Shown here: one piece after another, positions 34,432 through 43,375 of the stretch
How positions within the stretch are numbered: the stretch's first letter is position 1
Layout of the letters: each line of letters begins with the position of its first letter
Assembly: GCA_031291445.1 (NCBI GenBank)
Contig: JARLJA010000031.1
Location: 27,634-91,633, forward strand
From: Xanthobacteraceae bacterium
GTDB lineage: Bacteria; Pseudomonadota; Alphaproteobacteria; Rhizobiales; Xanthobacteraceae
Reading direction: 5' to 3'
Length of the DNA stretch: 64,000 bases
Notes under the pieces: generated by a model
What the model was told of the DNA's origin: nothing
Seen by the model: only the letters and a program-made list of their open reading frames with translations
The model's database searches: none
Position numbers and translations under genes: made by a program

Positions 34432-35042
34432 CGTTCGACCGGGCCGCCAAAGAACGACTGGTGCAGGCGCTTGCGGCGCCGATGATCGCGCACGCCGACG
34501 AACTGACCAGCCTCGACCAGGCGATCGGCGACGGCGACCACGGACTGAACATGAAGCGGGGCTTCGAGGCGGTGCTCGCCATGCTGCCCGGCGTTGCCGA
34601 CAAGTCGGCGCCGGAGATGTTCAAGGCGATCGGCATGACGCTGGTGATGAAGGTCGGCGGCGCTTCCGGGCCCCTGGTCGGCACCTTCTTCATGGAGTTC
34701 GGCAAGTCGCTTCCGGACGCGCCGTCGCGCGCCGACCTGGTTGCGGCGGCGGACAAGGCCATCGTCGCGGTCAAGGCCCGCGGGCGCTCGGACGCGGGGC
34801 AGAAGACCCTGCTCGACGTCCTCGTGCCGGTGCACGAGGTCCTTGCGGGAGGCGGCGACGGCGCGGCGATCGCGGCCGCGGCCGCGGACGCCGCCGAACG
34901 CACCATCCCGATGCTCGCCATCCGCGGCCGGGCATCGTTTCTCGGCGAACGTTCCATCGGTCACATGGATCCGGGCTCGCGCTCGACCTCCCTGCTGATC
35001 GTCGCGGCTGTCAAGGCACTGGAATTCGAGGCAGGTTCATGA
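34428..35042 (+). CDS. dhaL: Dihydroxyacetone kinase subunit DhaL
   Basis: A 204-residue all-helical ADP-binding subunit of PTS-type dihydroxyacetone kinase. The Mg-ADP site is visible as LDQAIGDGDHGLNMKRG (the three-Asp cluster), and the glycine-rich loop as KVGGASGPLVGTFF; SIGHMDPGSRSTSL closes the nucleotide lid. It transfers phosphate from ADP-bound phosphoryl (regenerated by DhaM) to DHA on DhaK. Four-base overlaps with the ATPase gene before and dhaM after. Confidence 0.93.
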   Translation: MTFDRAAKERLVQALAAPMIAHADELTSLDQAIGDGDHGLNMKRGFEAVLAMLPGVADKSAPEMFKAIGMTLVMKVGGASGPLVGTFFMEFGKSLPDAPSRADLVAAADKAIVAVKARGRSDAGQKTLLDVLVPVHEVLAGGGDGAAIAAAAADAAERTIPMLAIRGRASFLGERSIGHMDPGSRSTSLLIVAAVKALEFEAGS

Positions 35043-35440
35043 GCAGTTCAAACTCCGCCAACGTCGGAATCGTGATCGTTTCACATTCCATCAAGATCGC
35101 CGAGGGCGCGGCGGATATGGTGCGTCAGATGGTCGGCAACGCGGTTCCGCTCGGCTGGACCGGCGGCGACGTCGACGGGGGATTGGGGACGAACGTCGCC
35201 GGGATTTTGGCGGCGATCGACGCCGCCTGGTCGCCGGCCGGCGTGGCGATCCTGGTCGATCTGGGTGGAGCGGAGACCAATTCGGAAATGGCTGTGGAGA
35301 TGCTGCCCGACGACCGGCGCGCCCGCGTCGTGGTCTGCAATGCCCCTGTCGTCGAAGGGGCGGTGATCGCGGCGACGGAGGCCTCCGGCGGCTCGTCGCT
35401 GTCTGCAGTCAAGCGCAGCGCGGAGGAACTCTATGCATGA
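35039..35440 (+). CDS. dhaM: PTS-type phosphoryl donor DhaM (EIIA domain only)
   Basis: A 133-residue mannose-family EIIA domain. GIVIVSHSIKIAEG carries the phospho-accepting His16, and VAILVDLGGAETNSEMA is the following conserved strand-loop. It passes phosphate to ADP bound in DhaL. E. coli DhaM has fused HPr and EI-like domains; here they are separate genes immediately downstream, so the phosphorelay is encoded as individual proteins. dhaM overlaps dhaL by four bases and the HPr gene by eight. Confidence 0.92.
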   Translation: MSSSNSANVGIVIVSHSIKIAEGAADMVRQMVGNAVPLGWTGGDVDGGLGTNVAGILAAIDAAWSPAGVAILVDLGGAETNSEMAVEMLPDDRRARVVVCNAPVVEGAVIAATEASGGSSLSAVKRSAEELYA

Positions 35441-35747
35441 TGCCAACGCCAGCCGAGCGGCGGAAACGTTCATGCCGCTGACGGCCTCGGCGGTTCTCGT
35501 CAATCCGGTCGGTCTTCACGCGCGGCCTTCGGTCAAGCTCACGCAATGTGCGAAAAGCTTCGCATCGAAGATCGAGATCGCGCTGGCGGCCGATGGGCCA
35601 TGGACCGACGCCAAGAGCCCCGTGAAGGTCATGCGGGTGAAGGCGCCGCAGGGTGCGACCTTGCACTTCCGCGTCACCGGCGCCGACGGCGAGACCGCCC
35701 TCGCCGCCCTGCTGGCGCTGGTGCACGACGGATTCGGCGAGGGCTGA
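35433..35747 (+). CDS. HPr-like phosphocarrier
   Basis: A 104-residue HPr-family protein with the active-site motif NPVGLHARPSVKL (phospho-His29) and a 14-residue N-terminal extension. TDAKSPVKVMRVKAPQG replaces the usual Ser46 region, so HPr-kinase regulation is unlikely. It should carry phosphate from the enzyme I-like protein encoded next to DhaM. A dedicated HPr inside a dha operon separates this relay from the cell's general PTS-Ntr proteins. Confidence 0.92.
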   Translation: MHDANASRAAETFMPLTASAVLVNPVGLHARPSVKLTQCAKSFASKIEIALAADGPWTDAKSPVKVMRVKAPQGATLHFRVTGADGETALAALLALVHDGFGEG

Positions 35748-35750
35748 CCG

Positions 35751-37349
35751 GTGGCCGAGATCCGCCTCACCGGCCGCACCGCTTCACCGGGCCTTGCGCT
35801 GGGTCCGTTCACGGTGCTGGCAACCGCGGTTGCGGCCCGGACCGAGACCGGCGATCCCGCACAGGAGACGGCGGCGTTGCTGGCGGCGATCGAAGCGGCC
35901 ACCGCGGAGCTTGCCGACCTCGTCGCGACGGTTGAGGGCGACGCCGCGGACATCCTCGAATTCCAGGTCGCGATGCTGGGAGACGACGCGCTGGCGGAAG
36001 GCGCCTTCGACGCGATCACCGCCGGCATTCCCGCCGATCACGCCTGGCGCGCGGCGCTCGACGCCGAGATCGCGGACTATGGCGCGGCGGACGACGAGCA
36101 TTTCCGGGCCCGCACCGCCGACCTCGTCGACATCCGCGACCGCGTGCTGGCGCAGCTGAACGGCGTGGACCGGGCCGCGGCGATCCCCGCGGGCGCGATC
36201 GTCGCCTGCGACGACATTTCGCCCTCTGCCTTTCTCGCCGCCGACTGGAGCGGCGGCGGCGCGCTGGCACTGGCGTCGGGCTCGCCGTCCTCGCACGTCG
36301 CGATGCTGGCGCGTGCGCGGGGCGCGCCCATGGTGGTCGGGCTCGGCCCGCTGTCGTGGGAGGGGCGGATACCGGCCACGGCCCTGGTCGACGGCGATGC
36401 CGGGACCGTCATCCTCGACCCCGAGCCGGAGACACGCCGCCATTTCGAACAGCGCATGGCCGCGGCGGCAGCCGCGCGGGCCGCCGCCGAGGCCGACAGC
36501 ACCAAACCCGCCATCACGGCGGACGGCCGGCGCATCGCGGTGCTGCTCAACGTCGCCGCTCCCGAGGAGCTTGCCGGCCTCGATCCCGCGATCTGCGACG
36601 GCATCGGGCTGGTACGCACCGAATTCCTGTTCGAGGCCTCGCGCGGCCTGCCCGACGAGGACACTCAATACGCCGTCTACCGCCGGATCCTGGACTGGGC
36701 TGCCGGGCGGCCGGTGACGATCCGCACCCTCGACGCCGGCGGCGACAAGCCGATCCCCGGCCTGACGGTCGATCGCGAGAGCAACCCGTTTCTCGGAGTG
36801 CGCGGCATCCGCCTGTCGCTGGCGCGACCGGACGTGTTCCGCGTCCAGCTGCGCGCGCTGGCGCGGGCGGCGGCGCACGGAGTTCTCAAGGTGATGCTGC
36901 CGATGGTCGCGGTGCCTGCGGAATTGGCCGCCGCCGCGGCGCTCCTCGATGCCGAGATCGGAGCACTAGAGGCGAGCGGCATCGCCTGCGCCCGGCCGCC
37001 GCTCGGCATCATGGTCGAGGTCCCGGCGGCCGCGCTTCGCGCCGAGGATTTCGCCGCCGCGTTCTATTCGATCGGCTCGAACGACCTGACCCAGTACACC
37101 ATGGCGGCGGCACGCGACATCGGCGCGGTCGCCGACCTCAACGACACCGGAAATCCCGCGGTGCTGGCGTTGATCGCCCGCACCGTCGAGGTCGGCCGCG
37201 CCCGCGGCGTCGAGGTCTCGCTCTGCGGCGACGCCGGCGCCGACACGCGCCTGACCACCGCGCTGTTGGCGACTGGACTCACGACTTTTTCGGTGGCACC
37301 GGTTGCGGTTGCGCAGCTCAAGGCAGCCATTGCAACGGTGAACCGATGA
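35751..37349 (+). CDS. Phosphoenolpyruvate-protein phosphotransferase (enzyme I)
   Basis: A 532-residue enzyme I, slightly shorter than the usual 570. The phospho-His is in SGSPSSHVAMLAR (H182). The PEP-binding barrel has GIGLVRTEFLF, RTLDAGGDKP, SNPFLGVRGIRLSL, IGSNDLTQY and the catalytic Cys in LCGDAG. It phosphorylates the HPr encoded four bases upstream using PEP. The GTG start at 35751 is set by context. It completes the local chain PEP to EI to HPr to DhaM to DhaL to dihydroxyacetone. Confidence 0.92.
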   Translation: MAEIRLTGRTASPGLALGPFTVLATAVAARTETGDPAQETAALLAAIEAATAELADLVATVEGDAADILEFQVAMLGDDALAEGAFDAITAGIPADHAWRAALDAEIADYGAADDEHFRARTADLVDIRDRVLAQLNGVDRAAAIPAGAIVACDDISPSAFLAADWSGGGALALASGSPSSHVAMLARARGAPMVVGLGPLSWEGRIPATALVDGDAGTVILDPEPETRRHFEQRMAAAAAARAAAEADSTKPAITADGRRIAVLLNVAAPEELAGLDPAICDGIGLVRTEFLFEASRGLPDEDTQYAVYRRILDWAAGRPVTIRTLDAGGDKPIPGLTVDRESNPFLGVRGIRLSLARPDVFRVQLRALARAAAHGVLKVMLPMVAVPAELAAAAALLDAEIGALEASGIACARPPLGIMVEVPAAALRAEDFAAAFYSIGSNDLTQYTMAAARDIGAVADLNDTGNPAVLALIARTVEVGRARGVEVSLCGDAGADTRLTTALLATGLTTFSVAPVAVAQLKAAIATVNR

Positions 37350-37777
37350 AAGACGATGCGAAGCTGGATTCGCACGGCCGCGTCGACAAGAACGTCGCGG
37401 ACTACAAGACCATCCTGCGGCAGGTGCTCGACAACCGGCCATCCGGCACCCGGCTCAAGCTCGCCGCGGCGCTGGGCAAGAACCGCTCCTTCGTCACCCA
37501 GATCACCAACCCGGCCTACCTGGTGCCGATACCGGCCAAGCACGTGGCGATCATTTTCGAGGTTTGCCACCTGTCCGCCAGCGAGCGGGCGGCGTTCCTC
37601 GACGCCTACGGCCGCGCGCATCCCGGGCGGCTGCGCGCGCCCCACCGCGAGGCGCACACCCGCAGTATCACCGTGACCGTGCCGGATCTCGGCGACGACA
37701 AGAAGAACCAGGCGCTCGAGCAGCTCGTGGTCGATTTCGCCGCGAGGCTGGCACGTTTCGCGGAGAGCATCGGGTAG
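37346..37777 (+). CDS. Small HTH-like protein, possible regulator of the Dha operon
   Basis: A 143-residue protein. Residues about 30-70 fit a helix-turn-helix of the XRE type (GTRLKLAAALGKNRSFVTQI, with LAAALG as helix 2 and NRSFVTQI as the recognition helix); the C-terminal 45 residues include a helix (QALEQLVVDFAARLARF). Its ATG overlaps the enzyme I stop by four bases, so it is cotranscribed with the pathway. It might bind the TTTAGT palindrome upstream of the operon; that link is a guess. No named family. Confidence 0.6.
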   Translation: MKDDAKLDSHGRVDKNVADYKTILRQVLDNRPSGTRLKLAAALGKNRSFVTQITNPAYLVPIPAKHVAIIFEVCHLSASERAAFLDAYGRAHPGRLRAPHREAHTRSITVTVPDLGDDKKNQALEQLVVDFAARLARFAESIG

Positions 37778-37820
37778 GAAGCCTGACAGCCCAACACCAC
37801 CAAAGATCGGGAGGAATCTC

Positions 37821-38810
37821 ATGAAAAAGCTGATCAACAGCGCCGAAACGGTCCTCGAGGAATCGCTCGACGGTCTGGCGGCCGCCCATGCCGATATCCT
37901 GCAGCTCGGCGCCGAGCGGAAATTCGTTCGCCGCCGCACCCTGAAGCCGGGCAAGGTCGCCCTGATCTCGGGCGGCGGTTCGGGACACGAGCCGCTGCAT
38001 GCGGGTTTCGTCGGCCTGGGGATGCTTGATGCCGCCTGCCCCGGCCATGTCTTCACGTCGCCGACGCCGGACCAGATGATCGAGGCGGCGGAGGCCGTCG
38101 ACACCGGCGCCGGCGTGCTCTTCATCGTCAAGAACTACGAAGGCGACGTGATGAATTTCACCATGGCCGCCGAGATGGCCGGCCGCGAGGTCGCCACCGT
38201 GGTCACCGACGACGACGTCGCGGTGGAGACCTCGACCTATTCCACCGGCCGGCGCGGTGTCGCCGGCACCCTGATCGTGGAAAAGATGGTCGGGGCCGCG
38301 GCCGAGACCGGAACGCGCCTCGCCGCCCTCAAGGACCTCGGCGACGAGGTCAACCGGCGCACCCGCTCGATGGGCGTGGCGCTGACGCCGTGCACCGTCC
38401 CGGCGGCCGGGCGGCCGAATTTCACGCTCGCCGATGACGAAATGGAAATGGGGGTGGGAATTCACGGCGAGCCCGGCCGGCGCCGCGTCGCGCTGGCGTC
38501 CGCGGACGCGATCGCCGGCGAACTGCTCGGCGCCATCCTCAAGGATCTGGCGCCAAAGCGCGGCAGCGAGGTCCTGCTGCTGGTCAATGGCTTCGGCGCG
38601 ACCCCGCTGATCGAGCTCTATCTGATGGTCAACAGCGCCAGGCGCATCCTCGACGATGCAGGCCTGACGCCGATCCGCTTCCTGACCGGCTCCTACGTCA
38701 CGTCGCTGGACATGGCCGGCGCTTCGCTCACGGTCTCGGTGCTCGACGACCGGGCGAAGGCTCTGTGGGATGCCCCGGTGCACACCGCGGCGCTACGCTG
38801 GGGCGCGTGA
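37821..38810 (+). CDS. dhaK: Dihydroxyacetone kinase substrate-binding subunit DhaK
   Basis: A 329-residue protein matching DhaK. GGGSGHEPLHAGFVG is the substrate pocket, KNYEGDVMNF follows, and GVGIHGEPG holds His215, the residue that forms a covalent hemiaminal with dihydroxyacetone. Preceded by GGGAGG. It is the last gene of the operon and converges on hupT, 54 bases away. With DhaL and DhaM it makes dihydroxyacetone phosphate, feeding glycolysis/gluconeogenesis and, in this organism, the Calvin cycle pool. Confidence 0.94.
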   Translation: MKKLINSAETVLEESLDGLAAAHADILQLGAERKFVRRRTLKPGKVALISGGGSGHEPLHAGFVGLGMLDAACPGHVFTSPTPDQMIEAAEAVDTGAGVLFIVKNYEGDVMNFTMAAEMAGREVATVVTDDDVAVETSTYSTGRRGVAGTLIVEKMVGAAAETGTRLAALKDLGDEVNRRTRSMGVALTPCTVPAAGRPNFTLADDEMEMGVGIHGEPGRRRVALASADAIAGELLGAILKDLAPKRGSEVLLLVNGFGATPLIELYLMVNSARRILDDAGLTPIRFLTGSYVTSLDMAGASLTVSVLDDRAKALWDAPVHTAALRWGA

Positions 38811-38864
38811 CCGGCCAAGCGCTCGCCGGTTGCGTCGGGCCGTGCAACGCCGGCCTCGTGCGTT

Positions 38865-40235
38865 CTATGTCTTCGCCGGCAGCGCGAACGAGAATTTCGC
38901 CCCGCCTTCCGGGCGGTTTTCCGCGTGCAGCTCGCCCCCGTGCTCCCGCACGATGCCGTAGCTGATCCACAACCCCAGCCCGGTCCCTTCCCCAACCCGC
39001 TTGGTCGTGAAGAACGGCTCGAAGATCCGGTCCATGTTCTCGGCAGGTATGCCGGGACCGTTGTCCGAGATCTCGATCCGGATTTCGCTGCCGTCACGGA
39101 ATGCGGCGACCAACAGCTCCGGCTTGGCAACGCCGCCCATGGCATCGACGGCATTGTCGACCAGATTCACGATGACCTGGTGCACCTGCCCCTCGTTTCC
39201 CGATACGACGAGATCCTGCTCGATGTCGACCTTGACCTCCGTCCGGATCTTCTTCGGCCGGGTCGCCCACCGCACGGCGGTTTCGAGCACACGATCGATC
39301 CGGACCTGCTGCGCCTCGCTGGTCTTGCTGAACGAGAGGCGGCGTAGGTTCTTGACGATGTCCGACACCCGCACCGCCCCCTCGAGCGTCCCGTCCATCA
39401 ACGGCCCGATGTCGTCAAGGATGGCCTCGATCTTCAGCTTCCGGCGAAGCTCCGTCAGCCCTGGACTCATCGGCTCGCGATGAACCGCATCGATGTATTC
39501 GACCAGACGCTTGCGGTAGCGTTCGAGGGTGTGAATGTTGCCGTAGACGAAGCTGATCGGGTTGTTCAGCTCATGGGCAACGCCGGCAACCAGCCGGCCG
39601 AGGCTCGCCATCTTCTCCTGTTCGACAAGCTGGCGCTGGGCGCGCTGCAATTCGCCGTGCGCCAGGTGCAGCGCCTCGTAGGCGCGCCGCAATTCACCGA
39701 CCGGCCGCCCCGTCAGCACGACGCCGACATAGCGCCCGTCGTGATCGTAGCGCCCCGCGCTGTTGAGCGAGAACAGGTCGGACGGCCCCGCCGCGGTCGA
39801 GAACCTCAACTCACCACCCACCACCTCGGTCGGTGGTCTCGGCTTCAGGAACTGCTCGATCCTGGGCGCGTCCTCGGCGTGGATGAAGCGCGACAGCTCC
39901 CGGCCGACGATATCCGTGTCCGGCTGGCCGATGATGCGCACGAATGCCGAATTGACCTGCTGAACAACGCCGTGCGAATCGGCAACGATCAGGACATCGG
40001 AAACCGACTCGATGACGCTCGAGATGAAAGCCTGAGCCTCCTCGAGAGCCGCGTTCTTGCTCTCGAGGTCGGCCTCATAGCGCAGCAGGTCCGCATAAAC
40101 CTCGTCCATCTTGCGGATGACCTCGATCCAGGCGCCTTCGCGCTCGCCATCGAGCTGCAGTGCACCGGGACTGCCGATCTTTCCGGACAGGCTTCCCGTC
40201 GCGTCAATGGTGGAGGGTCTCTCCGTCGTCATCAT
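38865..40235 (-). CDS. hupT: Sensor histidine kinase HupT
   Basis: A 456-residue soluble kinase: an N-terminal region, a PAS domain (about 70-185, with VLIVADSHGVVQQVNSAFV), the dimerisation domain with phospho-His221 in LVAGVAHELNNPISF, and an ATPase domain with NLVDNAVDAM, DNGPGIP and GTGLGLWIS boxes. No membrane helix, as expected because it receives its signal from the cytoplasmic H2 sensor HupUV. In related systems it phosphorylates HoxA/HupR when H2 is absent. It overlaps hoxA by 32 bases and ends the hydrogenase cluster. Confidence 0.9.
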   Translation of the reverse strand: MMTTERPSTIDATGSLSGKIGSPGALQLDGEREGAWIEVIRKMDEVYADLLRYEADLESKNAALEEAQAFISSVIESVSDVLIVADSHGVVQQVNSAFVRIIGQPDTDIVGRELSRFIHAEDAPRIEQFLKPRPPTEVVGGELRFSTAAGPSDLFSLNSAGRYDHDGRYVGVVLTGRPVGELRRAYEALHLAHGELQRAQRQLVEQEKMASLGRLVAGVAHELNNPISFVYGNIHTLERYRKRLVEYIDAVHREPMSPGLTELRRKLKIEAILDDIGPLMDGTLEGAVRVSDIVKNLRRLSFSKTSEAQQVRIDRVLETAVRWATRPKKIRTEVKVDIEQDLVVSGNEGQVHQVIVNLVDNAVDAMGGVAKPELLVAAFRDGSEIRIEISDNGPGIPAENMDRIFEPFFTTKRVGEGTGLGLWISYGIVREHGGELHAENRPEGGAKFSFALPAKT

Positions 40236-41667
40236 CGTCCTTCCTCAGGTCGTAACGCGCCAGCTTGTTGCGCAGGCCGACGCGCGACAGGCCAAGTTCA
40301 CTGGCCGCGCGGCTGATATTGCCGCCGCACCTGGCTAGGCACTCGATGATCGCAGCCTTCTCCAGCGCCTCCACCTTGTCCTTCAGGGTGGATGATCCGT
40401 TCATCTTCAGCGCCGACGCCACCGGATCCCGGCGGTCACGCAGCCGGCCGGACAGCGCCGATGCCTCCAGCTGGTCACCGTTGGCCAGAACCACCATGCG
40501 CTGGATCTCGTTCTGCAATTCCCGGACGTTGCCCGGCCACGCATATTTTCTGAATTCGTCGAGGATGGAAGGGCTCAACCTCGACATCGCGCGATTGTAC
40601 GCGCTCTTGACCTCGTCGAGAATCCGCTCCGCGATTAGCGGAATGTCCATCGGACGGTCGCGCAACGCCGGCATGTGAATCGGAAACGCCGCCAGGCGAT
40701 AGTAGAGGTCGCGCCTGAACCGCCCGGCCTCGACCTCGGCCTCGAGATCGCGATTGGTGGCCGCGACCACGCGCACGTCGACCTTGCGGATGCGCTGGGC
40801 GCCGAGCGGCCGGATCTCGCTCTCCTGGAGCACCCGGAGCAGTTTGACCTGGAAGGCCGGCGAGGTCTCGCCGATTTCGTCGAGGAAGATCGTGCCGCCG
40901 TTGGCGACCTCGAACAGCCCGATGCGGTCCTGGTAAGCGCCGGTGAAGGCACCCTTCTTGCACCCGAACAGCTCGCTTTCCAGCAGTTCGTCGGGCAGCG
41001 CTCCGCAGTTTTCGACCACGAAGGCCTTGTTCGACCGCGCCGAGCGGTAATGAATGGCGCGCGCGAGCAATTCCTTTCCGGTGCCGGACTCGCCGGTGAT
41101 CAGCACCGAAATGTCGTATTCCGACGCGCGTCGGGCCAATTCGATGACGCCGTGCATGGGGCTTGCGGGCGAATGAACGATCCGGTCGAAGTCGTAGAGT
41201 CGGCGCGCGGCGCCCCGCTTCTGCGAAATGACCTGCTTGACCCGGCTTGGATGCAGCTTGACATCGACGCCCGCGGTCTCGGTTTCCTTCTGCAGGCGGA
41301 ACAGCTGTGCCGCGCCCCGCACCACTTCCAGCAGTTCGTCGGGATGCCATGGCTTGGTGATGTACTGGTAGATGCCCGCCTCGTTGACCCCGGCAATGAT
41401 TTCCTCGGAGTCCGAATATCCCGAAATGATGATGCGGACCGCGTCGGGCCACTGTTCCCGCACGCGCTTCAGGAATGCGACGCCGCTCTGGCCCGGCATG
41501 CGCTGATCGCACAGAATGACATGCACCATGTCGACCTCGAGCAGCCTCTCCGCTTCCTCGGCGTCCTTGGCGCACAGCACCTCGAATTCGTCGGCCAGAA
41601 CCCTGCGCAACGCTTCCAGCGAGCGGATCTCGTCGTCGACGATGAGAACGGTTTCCGGAGTGCTCAT
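40204..41667 (-). CDS. hoxA: Hydrogenase transcriptional activator HoxA (NtrC family)
   Basis: A 487-residue response regulator: receiver domain with phospho-Asp54 in ILCDQRMPG and Lys in ITKPWHP, a sigma-54 AAA+ domain with Walker A GESGTGKE (192-199) and the sigma-54 contact loop GAFTGA (239-244), and a C-terminal Fis-type helix-turn-helix ([20 protein letters not shown]). In this family the unphosphorylated form activates hydrogenase genes. The sigma-54-type sites before hupS and hupG are its likely targets. An ATG at 41676 is an alternative start. Confidence 0.93.
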   Translation of the reverse strand: MSTPETVLIVDDEIRSLEALRRVLADEFEVLCAKDAEEAERLLEVDMVHVILCDQRMPGQSGVAFLKRVREQWPDAVRIIISGYSDSEEIIAGVNEAGIYQYITKPWHPDELLEVVRGAAQLFRLQKETETAGVDVKLHPSRVKQVISQKRGAARRLYDFDRIVHSPASPMHGVIELARRASEYDISVLITGESGTGKELLARAIHYRSARSNKAFVVENCGALPDELLESELFGCKKGAFTGAYQDRIGLFEVANGGTIFLDEIGETSPAFQVKLLRVLQESEIRPLGAQRIRKVDVRVVAATNRDLEAEVEAGRFRRDLYYRLAAFPIHMPALRDRPMDIPLIAERILDEVKSAYNRAMSRLSPSILDEFRKYAWPGNVRELQNEIQRMVVLANGDQLEASALSGRLRDRRDPVASALKMNGSSTLKDKVEALEKAAIIECLARCGGNISRAASELGLSRVGLRNKLARYDLRKDDDDDGETLHH

Positions 41668-41672
41668 TGGCG

Positions 41673-43367
41673 TCATCCAGTGACTGCGCTGCGGGGGCGC
41701 GGACCGCGCCGCGCGCGATGCGGGGCAATGGTCAGCGGCGTTCGCGACTTCGGTACCTTGTGAATGAAATTGTACCGGGCGACGTGGTAGCTCGGATCGA
41801 AGCCGTAGAAGTTGGACCGCATGCGCGCGAGTTCCTCGGCGCGATAGGCTTCGAGAGGTTTTTCCCGCTCGTCGCGGTCGCGTTCCCGCTTCTTGATTTC
41901 GATCCGCGTGGCGAAGCCGTCATCCGCGGCGACCGATCCCGCCATCTGCGAAATCAGGCCGGTGAGGTCGTTCGACCGCGGAATGATCCGGTCCACCAGG
42001 CCGAGACGCCGCGCTTCCTCGGCGCCCATCGGCAACCGCGCCTGCGCGACCCGTTCCGCGCGCTCGCGCCCGGCGCGGCGCGGGAGCAAGTAGGTCCAGT
42101 ATTCCGAACCGTAGAGGTTTCCCATGTCCTTGTAGTGCGGATTGAGCACGACGTCGTCGCAGGCCCAGACCTCGTCCGCCGCGAGCGCCAGGAACACGCC
42201 GCCCGCGCCCGCATTCATCCGCAGCATCGACACGATGATCCGATCGGTGGTGAGGATGATGTCCCGCACCAGATCGTCGATCGCGTTGATGTTGTGCCAG
42301 GACTCGTCGGCCGGACTCGATGCGCCCTCGATCTGGCCGAGGTGGATGCCGTTCGACCAGGTGTCGGCACCGCCCATCAGCACCAGGAGCCGCGTCGGAC
42401 GCGTTACTGCGGCCCGATAGGCCTCCCGCAGCGCCTCGCATTGCCGCGTGCTCATCGCGCCATTGTAGAAGTCGAAATGAAGATAGCCGACCGCACCGCT
42501 CTCCTCGTAGCGGATCGGCTGATAGCCGTTGTTGGTTGCCGGCGGCAGCCTGTCCGCCTGCTCCGGGAACACGTCGGCGGCCGGGAGCTTCAGCGAGAGA
42601 GGAGCAAGCTTCCTGACGTGTCCGATCCAGACCGCGCCGTCGATGGTGGCCCTGGCGATCGCGCCGTCGCACCGGGCGATGGCCGTCCCCGGTTCGCCGT
42701 GCAAGCCATACGCCGGATGGGCGTCATACAGCCGCACCGCCTCGCCAAACACCTCGTCGACCAGACCAGGCGTCCCATCGGCGCTGCGGATCTTGCGCAC
42801 GGCCGCTTCCGTCGTGTCGCGCGACCAGTCGATCGCCCGGAATCTCTGGGCACAGGGCCCGCGCACGCGAATTCGCGGATCGCCCTCGGTCATTCGCGGC
42901 TGGGGCGGCTCGTTTCGCGCCTTCCGCGTCAGCGCGTCGAGGACCGCGGCCACGGCGGCATTGGCGACTTCGCGCCGGTACAGGCTCGATTTCGATGCCT
43001 CGCGCATCGGAAATTCCGACGCTGCCCACACTGGCCCGGCGTCCATTTCAGCATCGGCTTCGAGCACGGTCACGCCCCAGCACCGCGGCTGTTCGAGGAT
43101 CGCCCAATCCAGCGCAGCCGGGCCCCGGTCGCCTGGAATTCCCGGATGGACCACGAGACAGCAGACCGAACGCCAGATGTCTTCGGGAATCGCGCGCCTC
43201 AGAAAGGTCGCGATCACCACGTCGGGCTTGAACAGCTCCACCGCCTGGCGCGACAGGTCATCGTGGACGTCGAACTCCACCGCGACCTCGTGGCCGCGCG
43301 CGGTGAGCTCGACGAAAATTCGCTGCGTCAGGCTGTTAAACGAATGGGTCAGCAGCAGAATGCGCAC
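41673..43367 (-). CDS. hypX: HypX/HoxX, CO-forming hydrogenase maturation enzyme
   Basis: A 564-residue two-domain protein. The N-terminal half resembles formyl-THF hydrolase/formyltransferase (HPGIPGDRGPAALDWAI) and the C-terminal half enoyl-CoA hydratase (LRMNAGAGGVFLALAADEVW). HypX makes the CO ligand of the NiFe site from formyl-tetrahydrofolate, a route used for maturation in air. GTG 43367 is the start because it gives the family N-terminus MRILLLTHSFNSL with GAGGGA five bases upstream. Confidence 0.93.
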   Translation of the reverse strand: MRILLLTHSFNSLTQRIFVELTARGHEVAVEFDVHDDLSRQAVELFKPDVVIATFLRRAIPEDIWRSVCCLVVHPGIPGDRGPAALDWAILEQPRCWGVTVLEADAEMDAGPVWAASEFPMREASKSSLYRREVANAAVAAVLDALTRKARNEPPQPRMTEGDPRIRVRGPCAQRFRAIDWSRDTTEAAVRKIRSADGTPGLVDEVFGEAVRLYDAHPAYGLHGEPGTAIARCDGAIARATIDGAVWIGHVRKLAPLSLKLPAADVFPEQADRLPPATNNGYQPIRYEESGAVGYLHFDFYNGAMSTRQCEALREAYRAAVTRPTRLLVLMGGADTWSNGIHLGQIEGASSPADESWHNINAIDDLVRDIILTTDRIIVSMLRMNAGAGGVFLALAADEVWACDDVVLNPHYKDMGNLYGSEYWTYLLPRRAGRERAERVAQARLPMGAEEARRLGLVDRIIPRSNDLTGLISQMAGSVAADDGFATRIEIKKRERDRDEREKPLEAYRAEELARMRSNFYGFDPSYHVARYNFIHKVPKSRTPLTIAPHRARRGPRPRSAVTG

Positions 43368-43375
43368 GACGTCCC

